In this document: piece by piece, positions 31,943-42,024 of the stretch
Layout of the letters: each line of letters opens with the position of its first letter
Position numbering within the stretch: the first letter of the stretch is position 1
Assembly (NCBI RefSeq): GCF_900188415.1
Contig: NZ_FZNV01000008.1
Coordinates: 62,001 to 126,000, forward strand
Source of the DNA: Maribacter sedimenticola
Lineage (GTDB): Bacteria; Bacteroidota; Bacteroidia; Flavobacteriales; Flavobacteriaceae
DNA length: 64,000 nucleotides
Direction of reading: 5' to 3'
Position numbers and translations under genes: made by a program
Notes under the pieces: model-generated
The model's database searches: none
Told to the model about the DNA's origin: nothing
Seen by the model: only the letters and a program-made list of their open reading frames with translations

Positions 31943-32919
31943 TAATCCAGTGATTGGTTTTCCTGATTAGCGAATTTCAACATGTTTTCAAATTCTTCGG
32001 CAGATAAACTACCATAGTAGAAATTGATCGGGTTTATACGGTCATTCTCTTTCCAGACTTCATAATGTAAGTGTGGGGCCTCTGAACGCCCGGTACTTCC
32101 TACAAAACCAATTAAATCCCCACGTTTTACCTTTTGGCCCTTTTTTACATTGTATTGACTTAAATGGGCATAGAGACTTAAATAGCCGTAACCGTGTTCA
32201 ATTCTAATGTGTTTGCCATAACCAGATGAATTATTGTCGGCCCGGGTGACCTTGCCATCTCCAGAAGCGTATACCGGTGTACCCTTAGGGGCGGTAAAAT
32301 CCATGCCGTAATGCATTTTTCTGGCCTTGGTAAAAGGATCGGAACGCCAGCCGTAACCAGACGCCATGCGCGTAAGGTCTTCATTGTTAATAGGTTGTAT
32401 GGCGGGTATTGACATTAGCAATTTTTCCTTTTCCTCCGCCAATTTGGTGATTTCATCCAATGACTTGGACTGGATCGTCATTTGTTTTTTAATGATATCA
32501 AGCCTTTTCGTGGTGGCAATGATCATTTCGCTATTGTTGAAACCTTCCAAGGATTTATATCTGTTTATACCTCCAAAACCTGCCCTACGTTGTTCGTCAG
32601 GAATAGGGTTGGCCTCAAAATATAAACGGTAGATGTTATTGTCGCGTTCTTCAATATTGCCCAAGACCTCCTCTATCTGTTCCATCTTCTTGTTCAATAG
32701 TTCATATTGAAGTTCGTAGTTCTTTACCTCACGGGAAAGTGAAAGTTCCCTTGGGGTATTGACAAGGTCTGTATTTAAAAGTAAGATAAGTCCAAGAAGT
32801 CCAAAAAGGCAAGATCCCAAAATAAAGAAGGTTATATTTCTATAACGTCTAGATTTTTCGGGCTCTATTTTACGGTACGACAGGGTGTCTGGGTCGTAAT
32901 AGTATTTTACCTTAGACAT
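31942..32919 (-). CDS. M23 family metallopeptidase
   Basis: A 325-residue membrane-anchored peptidoglycan endopeptidase or its regulator. A cytosolic N-terminus, one helix (NITFFILGSCLFGLLGLILL) and a coiled coil (about 65-190) precede the LytM domain (about 200-305). Zn-site residues are visible in HYGMDFTAPKGTPVYA (HxxxD) and HLHYEVW (HxH). First gene of the minus operon; divergent from alaS. Confidence 0.93.
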   Translation of the reverse strand: MSKVKYYYDPDTLSYRKIEPEKSRRYRNITFFILGSCLFGLLGLILLLNTDLVNTPRELSLSREVKNYELQYELLNKKMEQIEEVLGNIEERDNNIYRLYFEANPIPDEQRRAGFGGINRYKSLEGFNNSEMIIATTKRLDIIKKQMTIQSKSLDEITKLAEEKEKLLMSIPAIQPINNEDLTRMASGYGWRSDPFTKARKMHYGMDFTAPKGTPVYASGDGKVTRADNNSSGYGKHIRIEHGYGYLSLYAHLSQYNVKKGQKVKRGDLIGFVGSTGRSEAPHLHYEVWKENDRINPINFYYGSLSAEEFENMLKFANQENQSLD

Positions 32920-33024
32920 GAATGTTATTTATCCTATTTTTGTGATTTAATTTTTAACGGAACAAACAAATATAAAAATTGTTTTATATAAACGGTTAAA
33001 ATTTGTAAAAGCTTAGCATTTTAG

Positions 33025-35661
33025 ATGAATTCCAAGGATACAAGAACTCAATTTCTGAATTTTTTTAAGGAAAAGGCACATAAGATCGTGCCTTCTGCAC
33101 CAATGGTCATTAAGGATGACCCCACCCTTTTGTTTACCAATGCGGGCATGAACCAGTTTAAGGAATATTTTCTGGGAATAAGCCAGAGTAAAAGTCCCAG
33201 AGTGGTAGATACACAAAAGTGTTTAAGGGTAAGTGGTAAACATAATGATTTGGAAGAGGTAGGTAAGGATACGTACCACCACACCATGTTTGAAATGCTG
33301 GGGAATTGGAGTTTTGGCGATCCTGCCGGCGGGTCAGGAGGGTATTTTAAGGAAGAGGCCATTAATTGGGCTTGGGAATTGTTGACCAAGGTGTATAAAA
33401 TTGATAAGGACAGTCTTTATGTTTCCGTATTTGAGGGTAGTACTGATGCGGATAAGTTGTCCATGGACAATGAGGCTTATGACCTATGGAGAAAAATTGT
33501 ACCTGCAGATAGAATAATCAAGGGAAACAAAAAGGATAATTTCTGGGAAATGGGCGACCAAGGTCCATGTGGTCCATGTTCTGAAATTCATGTAGATATT
33601 CGTTCAAAGGAAGAAAAGGCCAAAGTACCTGGAGCTAGCTTGGTCAACCAAGACCATCCGCAGGTCGTTGAGATTTGGAACTTGGTATTTATGCAGTATA
33701 ATCGTAAAGCAGACGGTTCTTTGGAGAGTTTACCGGCAAAACATGTAGATACCGGAATGGGTTTTGAGCGTTTGTGCATGGTGCTGCAAGGTGTTCAGTC
33801 TAATTATGATACCGATATTTTTACACCGTTGATCCGTGAAATAGAGACCATCACCAATACCGATTATGGTAAAAAGGAAGAAGTGGATATTGCCATTCGT
33901 GTTATTAGTGACCACATACGCGCCGTAGCATTTTCTATAGCAGATGGTCAATTGCCCAGTAATACAGGTGCTGGTTATGTAATACGTAGGATATTGAGAA
34001 GGGCGGTACGTTATGGTTTTACGTTTTTGAATACCAAAGAGCCGTTTATGTTCCGTTTGGTAAATGTCTTGACCAATTCGTTGGGAGATGCCTATCCAGA
34101 ATTAAAGGAGCAGAAACAATTAATTGAAAACGTAATCAGGGAAGAGGAAAATTCTTTCTTGAAAACCTTGGATCAAGGATTATTGTTGTTAGATACCATC
34201 ATCAAAAATGCAAAGGATAAAACTATAGATGGGGGCAAGGCGTTTGAATTGTATGATACGTTTGGTTTTCCAATAGACCTTACGGCGTTGATCTTAAGTG
34301 AAAAAGGTTATCAATTGGATGAGGCCGGATTCAATGAGGCCATGCAGCAGCAAAAAAATCGTTCCAAATCGGCATCGGCAGTGTCAAAACAAGATTGGGA
34401 AGTACTGCAAGAGGATAACGAGCAGGAATTTGTAGGGTATGATATGCTCGATGTTGAGGTGAAGATTACAAAATACCGTAAAATCGTTTCAAAGAAAGAG
34501 GGTACCCAATATCAATTGGTGTTCAATCTTACGCCATTTTATGCAGAAGGTGGTGGGCAAGTTGGCGATAAAGGGTATTTGGAAGATGCCCATGGTGATG
34601 TAATCTATATTACCGATACCAAAAAAGAAAATAACGAGATCATCCATTTTGCAAAGAACTTGCCTAAACATTTAGGGGAGACTTTTAAGGCCGTGGTCGA
34701 TAAAAAACAACGTAATAGAACTGAGGCCAACCATACGGCCACACATTTGTTACATCAGGCCTTGCGAGAGGTGTTGGGCAGTCATGTGGAGCAAAAGGGG
34801 TCATCTGTTCATTCCAAATACTTGCGGTTCGATTTTTCACACTTTGCAAAATTGACCCAGCAGGAATTACAGGATGTGGAAAATTTTGTGAACGCCCGTA
34901 TAGATGGTCAATTACAACTGCAGGAAGAACGTAATGTGCCAATGAAAACAGCAATTGAAAATGGTGCCATTGCCCTATTTGGGGAAAAATATGGCGATGC
35001 GGTAAGGACCATTAGGTTTGGACAATCCATAGAATTGTGTGGGGGAACCCATGTAAGGAACACTGCGGATATTTGGCAGTTTAAAATCAGGTCAGAAGGG
35101 GCAGTAGCAGCTGGGATAAGAAGAATTGAGGCCATAACCGGAGATGCCGTTAAGGATTTTCATTTGGACAATGATAAATTATTGTCTCAGATAAAGGGTA
35201 TCTTGGGGAACACACAAGACCCGGTAAAATCGGTTTCCAGTTTGCAAGAGGAAAACAGCGTGCTAAAAAAGCAGGTAGCGGAATTGTTAAAGGATAAAGC
35301 GAAGAATTTGAAAGGTACATTATTGTCCCAATTAAATGAGATCAACGGAATTCAGTTCTTGGCCACGAAAGTAGATTTGGATGCTGCCGGAATAAAGGAC
35401 CTTAGTTTTGAAATGGGTAATCAGAAAGACAATTTATTTTTATTGTTCGGTACCGAGCAGAACGGAAAAGCCTTATTGTCCTGCTATATATCCAAGGAAT
35501 TGGTTGCTGCCAAAAATTTGAATGCAGGCACTATAGTTCGTGAACTTGGCAAGTTTATTCAAGGAGGAGGTGGTGGTCAGCCGTTCTTTGCTACAGCAGG
35601 TGGTAAAAATCCAGAAGGTATAGACAATGCCCTTTTAAAGGCAAAGGACTATATTGCCTAA
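33025..35661 (+). CDS. alaS: alanyl-tRNA synthetase
   Basis: The 878-residue class II synthetase. The N-terminal core has [14 protein letters not shown] and the motif-2 region [18 protein letters not shown]. The editing domain carries the Zn-site [16 protein letters not shown] and the later CGGTHV, and the C-Ala domain ends in [16 protein letters not shown]. Length and motifs are complete. Confidence 0.98.
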   Translation: MNSKDTRTQFLNFFKEKAHKIVPSAPMVIKDDPTLLFTNAGMNQFKEYFLGISQSKSPRVVDTQKCLRVSGKHNDLEEVGKDTYHHTMFEMLGNWSFGDPAGGSGGYFKEEAINWAWELLTKVYKIDKDSLYVSVFEGSTDADKLSMDNEAYDLWRKIVPADRIIKGNKKDNFWEMGDQGPCGPCSEIHVDIRSKEEKAKVPGASLVNQDHPQVVEIWNLVFMQYNRKADGSLESLPAKHVDTGMGFERLCMVLQGVQSNYDTDIFTPLIREIETITNTDYGKKEEVDIAIRVISDHIRAVAFSIADGQLPSNTGAGYVIRRILRRAVRYGFTFLNTKEPFMFRLVNVLTNSLGDAYPELKEQKQLIENVIREEENSFLKTLDQGLLLLDTIIKNAKDKTIDGGKAFELYDTFGFPIDLTALILSEKGYQLDEAGFNEAMQQQKNRSKSASAVSKQDWEVLQEDNEQEFVGYDMLDVEVKITKYRKIVSKKEGTQYQLVFNLTPFYAEGGGQVGDKGYLEDAHGDVIYITDTKKENNEIIHFAKNLPKHLGETFKAVVDKKQRNRTEANHTATHLLHQALREVLGSHVEQKGSSVHSKYLRFDFSHFAKLTQQELQDVENFVNARIDGQLQLQEERNVPMKTAIENGAIALFGEKYGDAVRTIRFGQSIELCGGTHVRNTADIWQFKIRSEGAVAAGIRRIEAITGDAVKDFHLDNDKLLSQIKGILGNTQDPVKSVSSLQEENSVLKKQVAELLKDKAKNLKGTLLSQLNEINGIQFLATKVDLDAAGIKDLSFEMGNQKDNLFLLFGTEQNGKALLSCYISKELVAAKNLNAGTIVRELGKFIQGGGGGQPFFATAGGKNPEGIDNALLKAKDYIA

Positions 35662-35756
35662 AAGAACTACTATTTAAATTTTGGTTGGGCCAATTCCCTT
35701 ATTGAATTGGGTATTTGGGCGAGTACGAATTTTTAACAATTGATAATACATAAATT

Positions 35757-36608
35757 ATGAAAAAATTCTTGTTCGCTTTTATTTTGATCACGGCTTGTAC
35801 CAATGAAAAAAAGTCGGATCAGGTTCGTAAGTTATCTGGTGAGGACAATAAGGTGGCGTTGACAAGGAAAGATTCCATGCGGATAAGGAAGTTTGTGGAA
35901 CTGGCATTCAAAGCTCCTTTGCATTCCAAGGAGCATCAGGTCTTTTTGGATAGCGCCTTGCGTATACAACCGGATAATGCTTGGTTATGGCAGCAAAAGG
36001 CCATGCCGCTATATAAATCCAGAAAATATTCATTGGGGAAACCATTTTTGGAAAAAGCAGTGGAATATGATGCAAAACGATGGCTGGACTATAGTGGGTT
36101 CATGAAATGTATATTTTCCAAGGAATATTTAGAATCCATTACAGATTTCGTTAGATTTAAAAATGAGTTTGGTGATGGCTATGTTATGGACCACACCTAT
36201 AATTTTTACATAGGATTAAGCTATCTGCAGCTTAATGAATTTAACAAGGCAAAGGAATTTTTGGAATTGAGCAAGGAGCAACAATACGCCGACTTTTCAA
36301 AAGATGCTCCTCATGAAGCCTGTCATTATTTGGATTGGTACTATCTTGGTATTGCCAATTTTGAACTGGGCAGTTACCAAGAAGCTATTTCATCTTTTGA
36401 TATGGCTTTAAAAGGTTATGGTAATTTTGCGGATGCACTTTATTTTAAAGGTAGAAGTTTAACCAAATTAGGAGATCCAAAAGGTGTGGAATGGGAGCGT
36501 AAAGCATTTGAAAATGCCAACAATACCATTAACGAGGATAATGTAATCTATGAAATTTACCCCTATCAGGTATTTCATAAGTTGAATGAAAGTGTTCGCC
36601 CAAAATGA
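35757..36608 (+). CDS. TPR-like lipoprotein
   Basis: A 283-residue protein with a short signal peptide and lipobox-like ITACT (Cys14). Helical repeats with TPR-like spacing follow (YNFYIGLSYLQLNEFNKAKEFLELSKE, WYYLGIANFELGSYQEAISSFDMAL, ALYFKGRSLTKLGDPKGVEWERKAF). It overlaps the next gene by 4 bases. Function unknown; probably a scaffold of the cell envelope. Confidence 0.85.
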   Translation: MKKFLFAFILITACTNEKKSDQVRKLSGEDNKVALTRKDSMRIRKFVELAFKAPLHSKEHQVFLDSALRIQPDNAWLWQQKAMPLYKSRKYSLGKPFLEKAVEYDAKRWLDYSGFMKCIFSKEYLESITDFVRFKNEFGDGYVMDHTYNFYIGLSYLQLNEFNKAKEFLELSKEQQYADFSKDAPHEACHYLDWYYLGIANFELGSYQEAISSFDMALKGYGNFADALYFKGRSLTKLGDPKGVEWERKAFENANNTINEDNVIYEIYPYQVFHKLNESVRPK

Positions 36609-37564
36609 ATTTTTTCACCAAAATACCTTTAAGCAAGCAACGGAATACAATAGACTACACCAGTCGTATGCTTTTATTGGGCTCATGTTTTGCTGAAAAC
36701 ATAGGTGGTAAATGCAGTTATTTTAAGTTTCGGACCCTACAAAATCCATTTGGTATTCTTTTTCATGCTATTGCCATAGAAAATTTGATGGCAAGGGCTC
36801 TATTGGACAACAAATATGAAGAGCAAGATGTGTTCTTCCAAAATGGCAATTGGCATTGCTATGATGCACATTCGTCATTAAGTTCAGGGTCTAAGGAGCA
36901 ACTGTTGTACCGTTTAAATGCGGGATTGTCACAATTACGTAATTACATGCGCAGCGCTACCCATATTTGTATTACCCTAGGTACGGCTTGGGTCTATCGT
37001 CATAAGGATAGTGAAAGGGTGGTGGCAAATTGCCATAAAGTTCCGCAAACCAAGTTTCAAAAAGAATTGCTTAAAGTTGAGGAACTGCAAGAAAGTCTAG
37101 GTCGTATTGTACAAATGGTGCATGATGTACAACCAAGCGTTCAGGTAATTTTTACGGTGTCTCCAGTACGTCATTTAAAGGATGGGGTTGTGGAAAACCA
37201 ACAAAGTAAATCACACTTAATAAGTGCCGTTCATCAGTTATTGCAAAAAGATAAAATCTCTTATTTTCCAAGTTATGAGATTATGATGGATGAATTACGG
37301 GATTATCGGTTTTATACTAAGGATATGATTCATCCCAACGATATTGCCATTGATTATATCTGGGAACGTTTTCAAGAAAGCTGGATAGCTGACGGTATTT
37401 TAGGAGACATGAAAAAGGTAGATGACATACAACGGGGCTTAGGGCATAAACCCTTTCATCCGGAAGGGGAGGCGCATCAAAAATTTTTAACATCGTTACG
37501 GGGTAAAATAGCGTATATAATACAGAAGTATCCGTTTATGGATTTTAATAGCACAAAGACATGA
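36605..37564 (+). CDS. GSCFA domain protein
   Basis: A 319-residue protein whose N-terminal LLLGSCFAENIG contains the GSCFA motif of this SGNH-like family. FRTLQNPFGILFHA, ITLGTAWVYRH, VIFTVSPVRHLKDG and MIHPNDIAIDYIW complete the fold with likely catalytic Ser, Asp and His. It is expected to be a hydrolase of unknown substrate. Overlaps its neighbours by 4 bases on each side, so the three genes are one operon. Confidence 0.9.
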   Translation: MNFFTKIPLSKQRNTIDYTSRMLLLGSCFAENIGGKCSYFKFRTLQNPFGILFHAIAIENLMARALLDNKYEEQDVFFQNGNWHCYDAHSSLSSGSKEQLLYRLNAGLSQLRNYMRSATHICITLGTAWVYRHKDSERVVANCHKVPQTKFQKELLKVEELQESLGRIVQMVHDVQPSVQVIFTVSPVRHLKDGVVENQQSKSHLISAVHQLLQKDKISYFPSYEIMMDELRDYRFYTKDMIHPNDIAIDYIWERFQESWIADGILGDMKKVDDIQRGLGHKPFHPEGEAHQKFLTSLRGKIAYIIQKYPFMDFNSTKT

Positions 37565-38175
37565 AAAGATTTATAGCCGGCGTTTTGGTTGCATTGACCT
37601 TGGTTTTTGTTATTCGTTCATGTAATGAGGGTAAGGAAGACAAATCAATTCTAGAGGAGAATTCAATGCTTATTCAGCAGGAGATATCCAATGTTTCCAA
37701 ACTGATCGTTACAGAAGGGCATTTTGCGGAAGTGTACAATTACAAAGATTCTAAAGAGCTTTTTGGGCCGTTGTTAAGGGCTGAGAAAAAAGCTTTGGTA
37801 GTGGTCAATGCAGATGTGACCGTAGCTTATGATTTAAGTTTGATAGATTTTGAGGTGGATGAAACCGCCAAAACAGTACGGATCAATAGCATACCCGATG
37901 CCGAAATTAAGTTGAATCCAGATTTTGAATATTATGATGTAACTGCAGATTACCTAAATCAGTTTGATGCTGCGGATTATAATAAAATAAAGAAAACCGT
38001 AAGTGCCTCTTTAATGAAAAAGATAGAGGCGTCTTCATTGAGAAGCAATGCCGAAAATAGGCTGATCAGTGAACTCCAAAAGTTTTATATTCTAACCAAT
38101 TCCATGGGGTGGCGTTTAGCATATAGGGAAAACACCATTGAAACCATGGAGGAAGTTAAGGAGTTTAAACCGTAG
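37561..38175 (+). CDS. DUF4230 membrane-anchored protein
   Basis: A 204-residue protein with an N-terminal helix (FIAGVLVALTLVFVIRSC) and a DUF4230 domain (ISNVSKLIVTEGHFAEVYNY, KALVVVNADVTVAYDLSLIDFEVDE, YYDVTADYLNQFDAADYN). Function unknown. It is the third gene of the TPR-GSCFA-DUF4230 group. Its stop overlaps the end of the convergent phenylalanine hydroxylase gene by 11 bases. Confidence 0.9.
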   Translation: MKRFIAGVLVALTLVFVIRSCNEGKEDKSILEENSMLIQQEISNVSKLIVTEGHFAEVYNYKDSKELFGPLLRAEKKALVVVNADVTVAYDLSLIDFEVDETAKTVRINSIPDAEIKLNPDFEYYDVTADYLNQFDAADYNKIKKTVSASLMKKIEASSLRSNAENRLISELQKFYILTNSMGWRLAYRENTIETMEEVKEFKP

Positions 38176-39931
38176 CTACCATGGTATTGCTTGCTAATGC
38201 CAAGCCATCGTCAATAAGTTGTCCTAATTTGGGTTGCTCTAACTTTAAATGTTCCAGATGGACCTTAATTTTCTGTGCCAATTGTTTATCCCCGCTTTTT
38301 ATGGACAATTCATAAATTTCTATGGGTAGGAGCCAATCTGTCGGAAATTTTTCCTGAACCTCTTGAAAGACTTTGTTTCTTGAAACAATAGTGTTCTTTC
38401 CGTTTCTAAAATCCCTTATGGTCTGGTAATATAGTTCAAGTTCGCTTAGGGAGCTGTTCAAATCGGTTTGTTTTGTTTTGCTGAGTGTGTGGTCTAGAAG
38501 GTCAAAGCTTTTTAAATCTGCCGGACCATGAAAGGCAGAGACAATCTCTTCTCCTATGGCCATATTATACAATTCTTGGTTAGATTGAAAAAGTACCTTA
38601 TCCTTATACGTAACCTTACAATTTTCAAATGTAATTAAGATGATTCTGCCTTGCAGGTTCCTGGTACCCGTAATAATTTTTCCGGTAACATTTATGCCTC
38701 CCGTAAAATCCAAGGAGACAATTTCCCCTTCGTAAATTTTGTAGGCTTTTAAGTCCCTTGGACTCATTTCCTCAATAGGTATATTGATTCCCTTTAATCT
38801 GCCTATTGGAGAACCAAATCCCGTTTCATGTTGATTTACGTCTTGCCCTACCAATTCTTTTTCCCTGTAGGCCAAAGCAGATTTGCCTTTGGTCTGGAAG
38901 TAAATAGGTTTGCCATCATGAGCGATCAAGGATTCAAAATTACCAGAAACTTGAAGGCCTGTACTTAGTTCAATAGTACCTAATTCCTTGGAGTTGATCA
39001 GTTTCTGTAATCCGGATAGACCGCCTGTCCGTAATGCCATGGTATTGGCAAAGTCTTCCAGTACCTGACTTAAAAAAGCAAAATCTGGGGTTACAAATAG
39101 CTGTGGTTGCGGTTTGGTAATATCAAATGAAGTTCTTGCCGCTTCAATGGAATAGGGCAGCTTTTTTACTTGGTCCGTCATACACCATTCGCTTTCACCA
39201 ATAGACGACAGTAAGCCGGCTCCATAGATTTTAGGTTGTTCCAAAGTACCAATGAGTCCGTATTCCACAGTCCACCAATGCAGGTTTCTAATCAGTGCCA
39301 TTTCACTTGGTTCACCCATATTGTCTTGTAAATGCGCTATATGTTTTTCGGCACTTTCTATTTCTGAGATTGGGGTGCCATTGGCTTCCTTTATAATGGA
39401 AAGGTGGCGCACGGCCTCGTATAGTTCAAAATCCTTTGCGCTGGATATCGCCTTGGAACCTATTTCGCCAAACCTTCTCAAATAAGCGGCATATTCAGGA
39501 TTAGCAATAATGGGGGCATGACCGGCACCTTCGTGGATAATGTCCGGGGCCGGAGTATAGGCAATGTTTTCCAATTGACGAATATCCGAAGCGATCACCA
39601 AAACATTGTAGGCTTGGAATTCCATAAAAGCTGCTGGTGGAATAAAACCGTCTACCGCCACTGCCGCCCAGCCTAAATCCTTTAAAATTCGGTTCATGCC
39701 GTACATGTTGGGTATGTTATCTATGGAAATACCGGTTTTTTTTAATCCCTCTACATAAGATTCATGGGCAACCTTGCTTAGGTACGCCACATTTTTGCGC
39801 ATTACATACCGCCATACTGCTTGATTTACTGGGGTGTATTCCTCATAATTTTGAGGTTTTATATACTGTAATAAATGTTGCGGAAGCTTATCTAAAATAG
39901 TATTGCTTTCATAACCTGTGGTATTGTTCAT
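38165..39931 (-). CDS. phenylalanine 4-monooxygenase-like aromatic amino acid hydroxylase
   Basis: A 588-residue pterin-dependent, non-haem iron hydroxylase, likely phenylalanine to tyrosine. The iron facial triad is visible: His133 and His138 in IIHEGAGHAP and Glu223 in WTVEYGLIG. The catalytic core is followed by an extra C-terminal part of about 250 residues (from about 340) typical of Bacteroidota members and absent from short proteobacterial PhhA. It would feed the homogentisate operon at 93-4615. A Lrp-type regulator is divergent upstream. Confidence 0.92.
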   Translation of the reverse strand: MNNTTGYESNTILDKLPQHLLQYIKPQNYEEYTPVNQAVWRYVMRKNVAYLSKVAHESYVEGLKKTGISIDNIPNMYGMNRILKDLGWAAVAVDGFIPPAAFMEFQAYNVLVIASDIRQLENIAYTPAPDIIHEGAGHAPIIANPEYAAYLRRFGEIGSKAISSAKDFELYEAVRHLSIIKEANGTPISEIESAEKHIAHLQDNMGEPSEMALIRNLHWWTVEYGLIGTLEQPKIYGAGLLSSIGESEWCMTDQVKKLPYSIEAARTSFDITKPQPQLFVTPDFAFLSQVLEDFANTMALRTGGLSGLQKLINSKELGTIELSTGLQVSGNFESLIAHDGKPIYFQTKGKSALAYREKELVGQDVNQHETGFGSPIGRLKGINIPIEEMSPRDLKAYKIYEGEIVSLDFTGGINVTGKIITGTRNLQGRIILITFENCKVTYKDKVLFQSNQELYNMAIGEEIVSAFHGPADLKSFDLLDHTLSKTKQTDLNSSLSELELYYQTIRDFRNGKNTIVSRNKVFQEVQEKFPTDWLLPIEIYELSIKSGDKQLAQKIKVHLEHLKLEQPKLGQLIDDGLALASNTMVATV

Positions 39932-40151
39932 TGTTAAGATTTAAATGTTCAACTTCATCATCTTGCCAACCTTTTGCTGAAGCTCCAATCTATTTGGAGC
40001 CATGTTGCTGTTCAAGGTCTATTAAATATACATATTTAAGTCTTATTGGACGGTATTTATAATATTAATGGGAAAAATTACCTAAAATATGTATAAAGTA
40101 AGGAATAATATCTTTTTAGGTATATTTGACTTGCTGAAAACAGGAATTTTT

Positions 40152-40619
40152 ATGAACGAAAAATTAGATGCCATCGACAGGGCTATTTTAGGCATATTGC
40201 AAAAGGATGCCAAAACGGTCGCCAAATCTATCGCAGAACAATTAGGATTGACAAAAACACCGGTATATGAGCGTATAAAGCGGTTAGAACAGGAAGGTTT
40301 TATAAAGAATTATGTAGCTATTTTAAACAAGGATAAAATAGCAAAAAGCATCACTGTATTTAGCTTTGTTTCCTTAGAGGCGCAAAAAGGAGCAATGATG
40401 GATGATTTTTTTGAACAGGTAAAGAAATATCCGGAAGTGGTAGAATGTTTTGTAGTGGGGGGAGAGTTTGATTTTCTACTTAAGGTTGTGGTTGAAAACT
40501 TAGATGCCTATTATGATTTTGCCAAGTTTAAGATTGCTTCATTACCTAGTATAGGGGGGGTAAAGAGTGCATTTGTACTTAATGAGGTGAAAAATAGTAC
40601 GGATTTTCCGTTGTTGTAA
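40152..40619 (+). CDS. Lrp/AsnC family regulator
   Basis: A 155-residue protein with an N-terminal helix-turn-helix (LDAIDRAILGILQKDAKTVAKSIAEQLGLTKTPVYERIKRLE) and an AsnC effector domain (VVECFVVGGEFDFLLKVVVENLDAYYDF). The frame opens at 40089, but the ATG at 40152 is the natural start. Divergent to the phenylalanine hydroxylase gene with about 220 bases between, so it is a likely regulator of it, as in other phenylalanine/tyrosine loci. Confidence 0.9.
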   Translation: MNEKLDAIDRAILGILQKDAKTVAKSIAEQLGLTKTPVYERIKRLEQEGFIKNYVAILNKDKIAKSITVFSFVSLEAQKGAMMDDFFEQVKKYPEVVECFVVGGEFDFLLKVVVENLDAYYDFAKFKIASLPSIGGVKSAFVLNEVKNSTDFPLL

Positions 40620-40686
40620 TAATATTTAAATAAAAAAAGGGCTTGAGATATATATCAACAAACCCTTGTTATTCTTTTCTGTCAAT

Positions 40687-41256
40687 TTATTTCATGGCTA
40701 CGGCATTTGGAGGATACTGCTCTAAAATTTGAGAAACAAATTCTTTGATCCGTTCTTCTTTTTTGGCAATATTTCCTGTATTTGATAGTGTGCCCACACC
40801 TTTTCCTTGCCATACCAGTTCATTGGTATTATTATCGATTAGATCTATGTAAAGAGAACCTTGTGTTCTTGTACTTACATTAGAACCACCCCATCCAAAG
40901 CCAGGTCCCCAGGCCCAAGGGTTATAACCCCAGCCCCAAGCTCCGCCCCAGCCATAGTTGTTATTGTAAACATCAACCCTTTCCTGCTCTTTGGTAAAGA
41001 TACTTACCAACAAATCTGGGTTTTCGGATTTTACGAAACCCCTAGAACTCATTTCTGTTTCAATAGCACGGAGGATACGTTTTTTATCCAAATCTGAAAT
41101 TTGGGCCTGATCAATTCCTGTTTTGTAGAAAGCATAGGTTTTATAACCATTAAAATCTGCTTTTTGGTCATAATCAGAAAGAACGCTAACTGATGAACAG
41201 GAAGTAATAAAAACCAAAAGGAGCAGAGGTAAACCGAGTAATTTGATGTTTTTCAT
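40687..41256 (-). CDS. DUF4136 lipoprotein
   Basis: A 189-residue lipoprotein, lipobox VFITSC (Cys20). DUF4136 signatures are SDYDQKADFNGYKTYAF, then KRILRAIETEMSSRGFVKSENPDLLVSIF and a Gly/Trp-rich loop YGWGGAWGWGYNPWAWGPG. SLYIDLIDNNTNELVWQGKGVG is also typical. Outer-membrane function unknown. A single gene. Confidence 0.92.
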   Translation of the reverse strand: MKNIKLLGLPLLLLVFITSCSSVSVLSDYDQKADFNGYKTYAFYKTGIDQAQISDLDKKRILRAIETEMSSRGFVKSENPDLLVSIFTKEQERVDVYNNNYGWGGAWGWGYNPWAWGPGFGWGGSNVSTRTQGSLYIDLIDNNTNELVWQGKGVGTLSNTGNIAKKEERIKEFVSQILEQYPPNAVAMK

Positions 41257-41333
41257 AACGTTATATGTTTTTTAAGTACTTATTTTCACTGTTTTAACTA
41301 ATCACAAATATCATGCCGAGCTATGTTAATATT

Positions 41334-41492
41334 TTATTGGCTATTGGTTTTTGCATCATAACCATAGGGGCAATGTTTGCAGCCGCTTTCACAACAATAA
41401 CCACGTTTTAAATGATATTGCTCGGTAAATACCCTAAATCCGCCCTCGGCCCAATAAAAATCACCTTCTTCAATAGGTATAATTTTTTTCAT
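41334..41492 (-). CDS. DUF5522 mini-protein
   Basis: A 52-residue protein: MKKIIPIEEGDFYWAEGGF, then FRVFTEQYHLKRGYCCESGC and CKHCPYGYD. The CC..C..C cluster is the mark of the DUF5522 family and probably binds zinc or another metal. ATG at 41492; stop TAA at 41334-41336. A single short gene. Confidence 0.88.
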   Translation of the reverse strand: MKKIIPIEEGDFYWAEGGFRVFTEQYHLKRGYCCESGCKHCPYGYDAKTNSQ

Positions 41493-41652
41493 CTATACTA
41501 TTTCATCTCAATGGAATAAAGGTACTTCATTAAAAAGAATTTGACATCTGCTTTAACGTATTGATAATACAGGTAGGTTTTTATGTTTTTGGTGTTTAAA
41601 CGGTTTTGTTTGCACTAAATCCTAGTAGTTTTCTTACAAATTATTTTGGCCT

Positions 41653-41660
41653 TATCTTTG
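41653..41660 (+). promoter_or_regulatory. TAnnTTTG -7 box
   Basis: TATCTTTG, 24 bases before the ATG at 41685 of the small HExxH-like gene. No good -33 element was seen at the usual distance. Confidence 0.5.
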
Positions 41661-41684
41661 TATAACAACAACCAAAAGATAAGT

Positions 41685-42014
41685 ATGATATTGGTTTTTA
41701 AACATTTCTTCTATAAGAATTATGTAGGCTTGTCCTTATGGCCTTTTATATTTCTTAAGAATGGAAGTCTAAAAGAAGATATTGTTTTGATCAATCATGA
41801 AAAAATACATCTAAAGCAACAACGGGAATTATTTATTCTACCCTTCTATATATGGTATATCACGGAATGGTTGATACGAACGATATGTTATATGGATTCC
41901 TATAAAGCCTATCAAAATATAAGTTTTGAGCGCGAGGCTTATGCTCACGAACAAGATTTGACCTATTTGTCCAGAAGAAAAACCTTTAGCTTTATTAAAT
42001 ATCTTTGTCGTTAA
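41685..42014 (+). CDS. small membrane-associated protein with HExxH-like motif
   Basis: A 109-residue protein. VLINHEKIHLKQQRE has the HExxH zinc pattern (HEKIH), flanked by hydrophobic segments (NYVGLSLWPFIFLKN, LFILPFYIWYITEWLIRTI); FEREAYAHEQD could hold the third ligand. It resembles the core of M56-type peptidases but is much shorter than that family. It is 10 bases before the ACC deaminase-like gene. Activity not shown. Confidence 0.75.
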   Translation: MILVFKHFFYKNYVGLSLWPFIFLKNGSLKEDIVLINHEKIHLKQQRELFILPFYIWYITEWLIRTICYMDSYKAYQNISFEREAYAHEQDLTYLSRRKTFSFIKYLCR

Positions 42015-42024
42015 AATACGGCCA

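Noticed and set aside
35690-35710. Hairpin CCAATTC..GAATTGG after alaS as a terminator
   Set aside because: The stem is only seven pairs and is not followed by a T-run.
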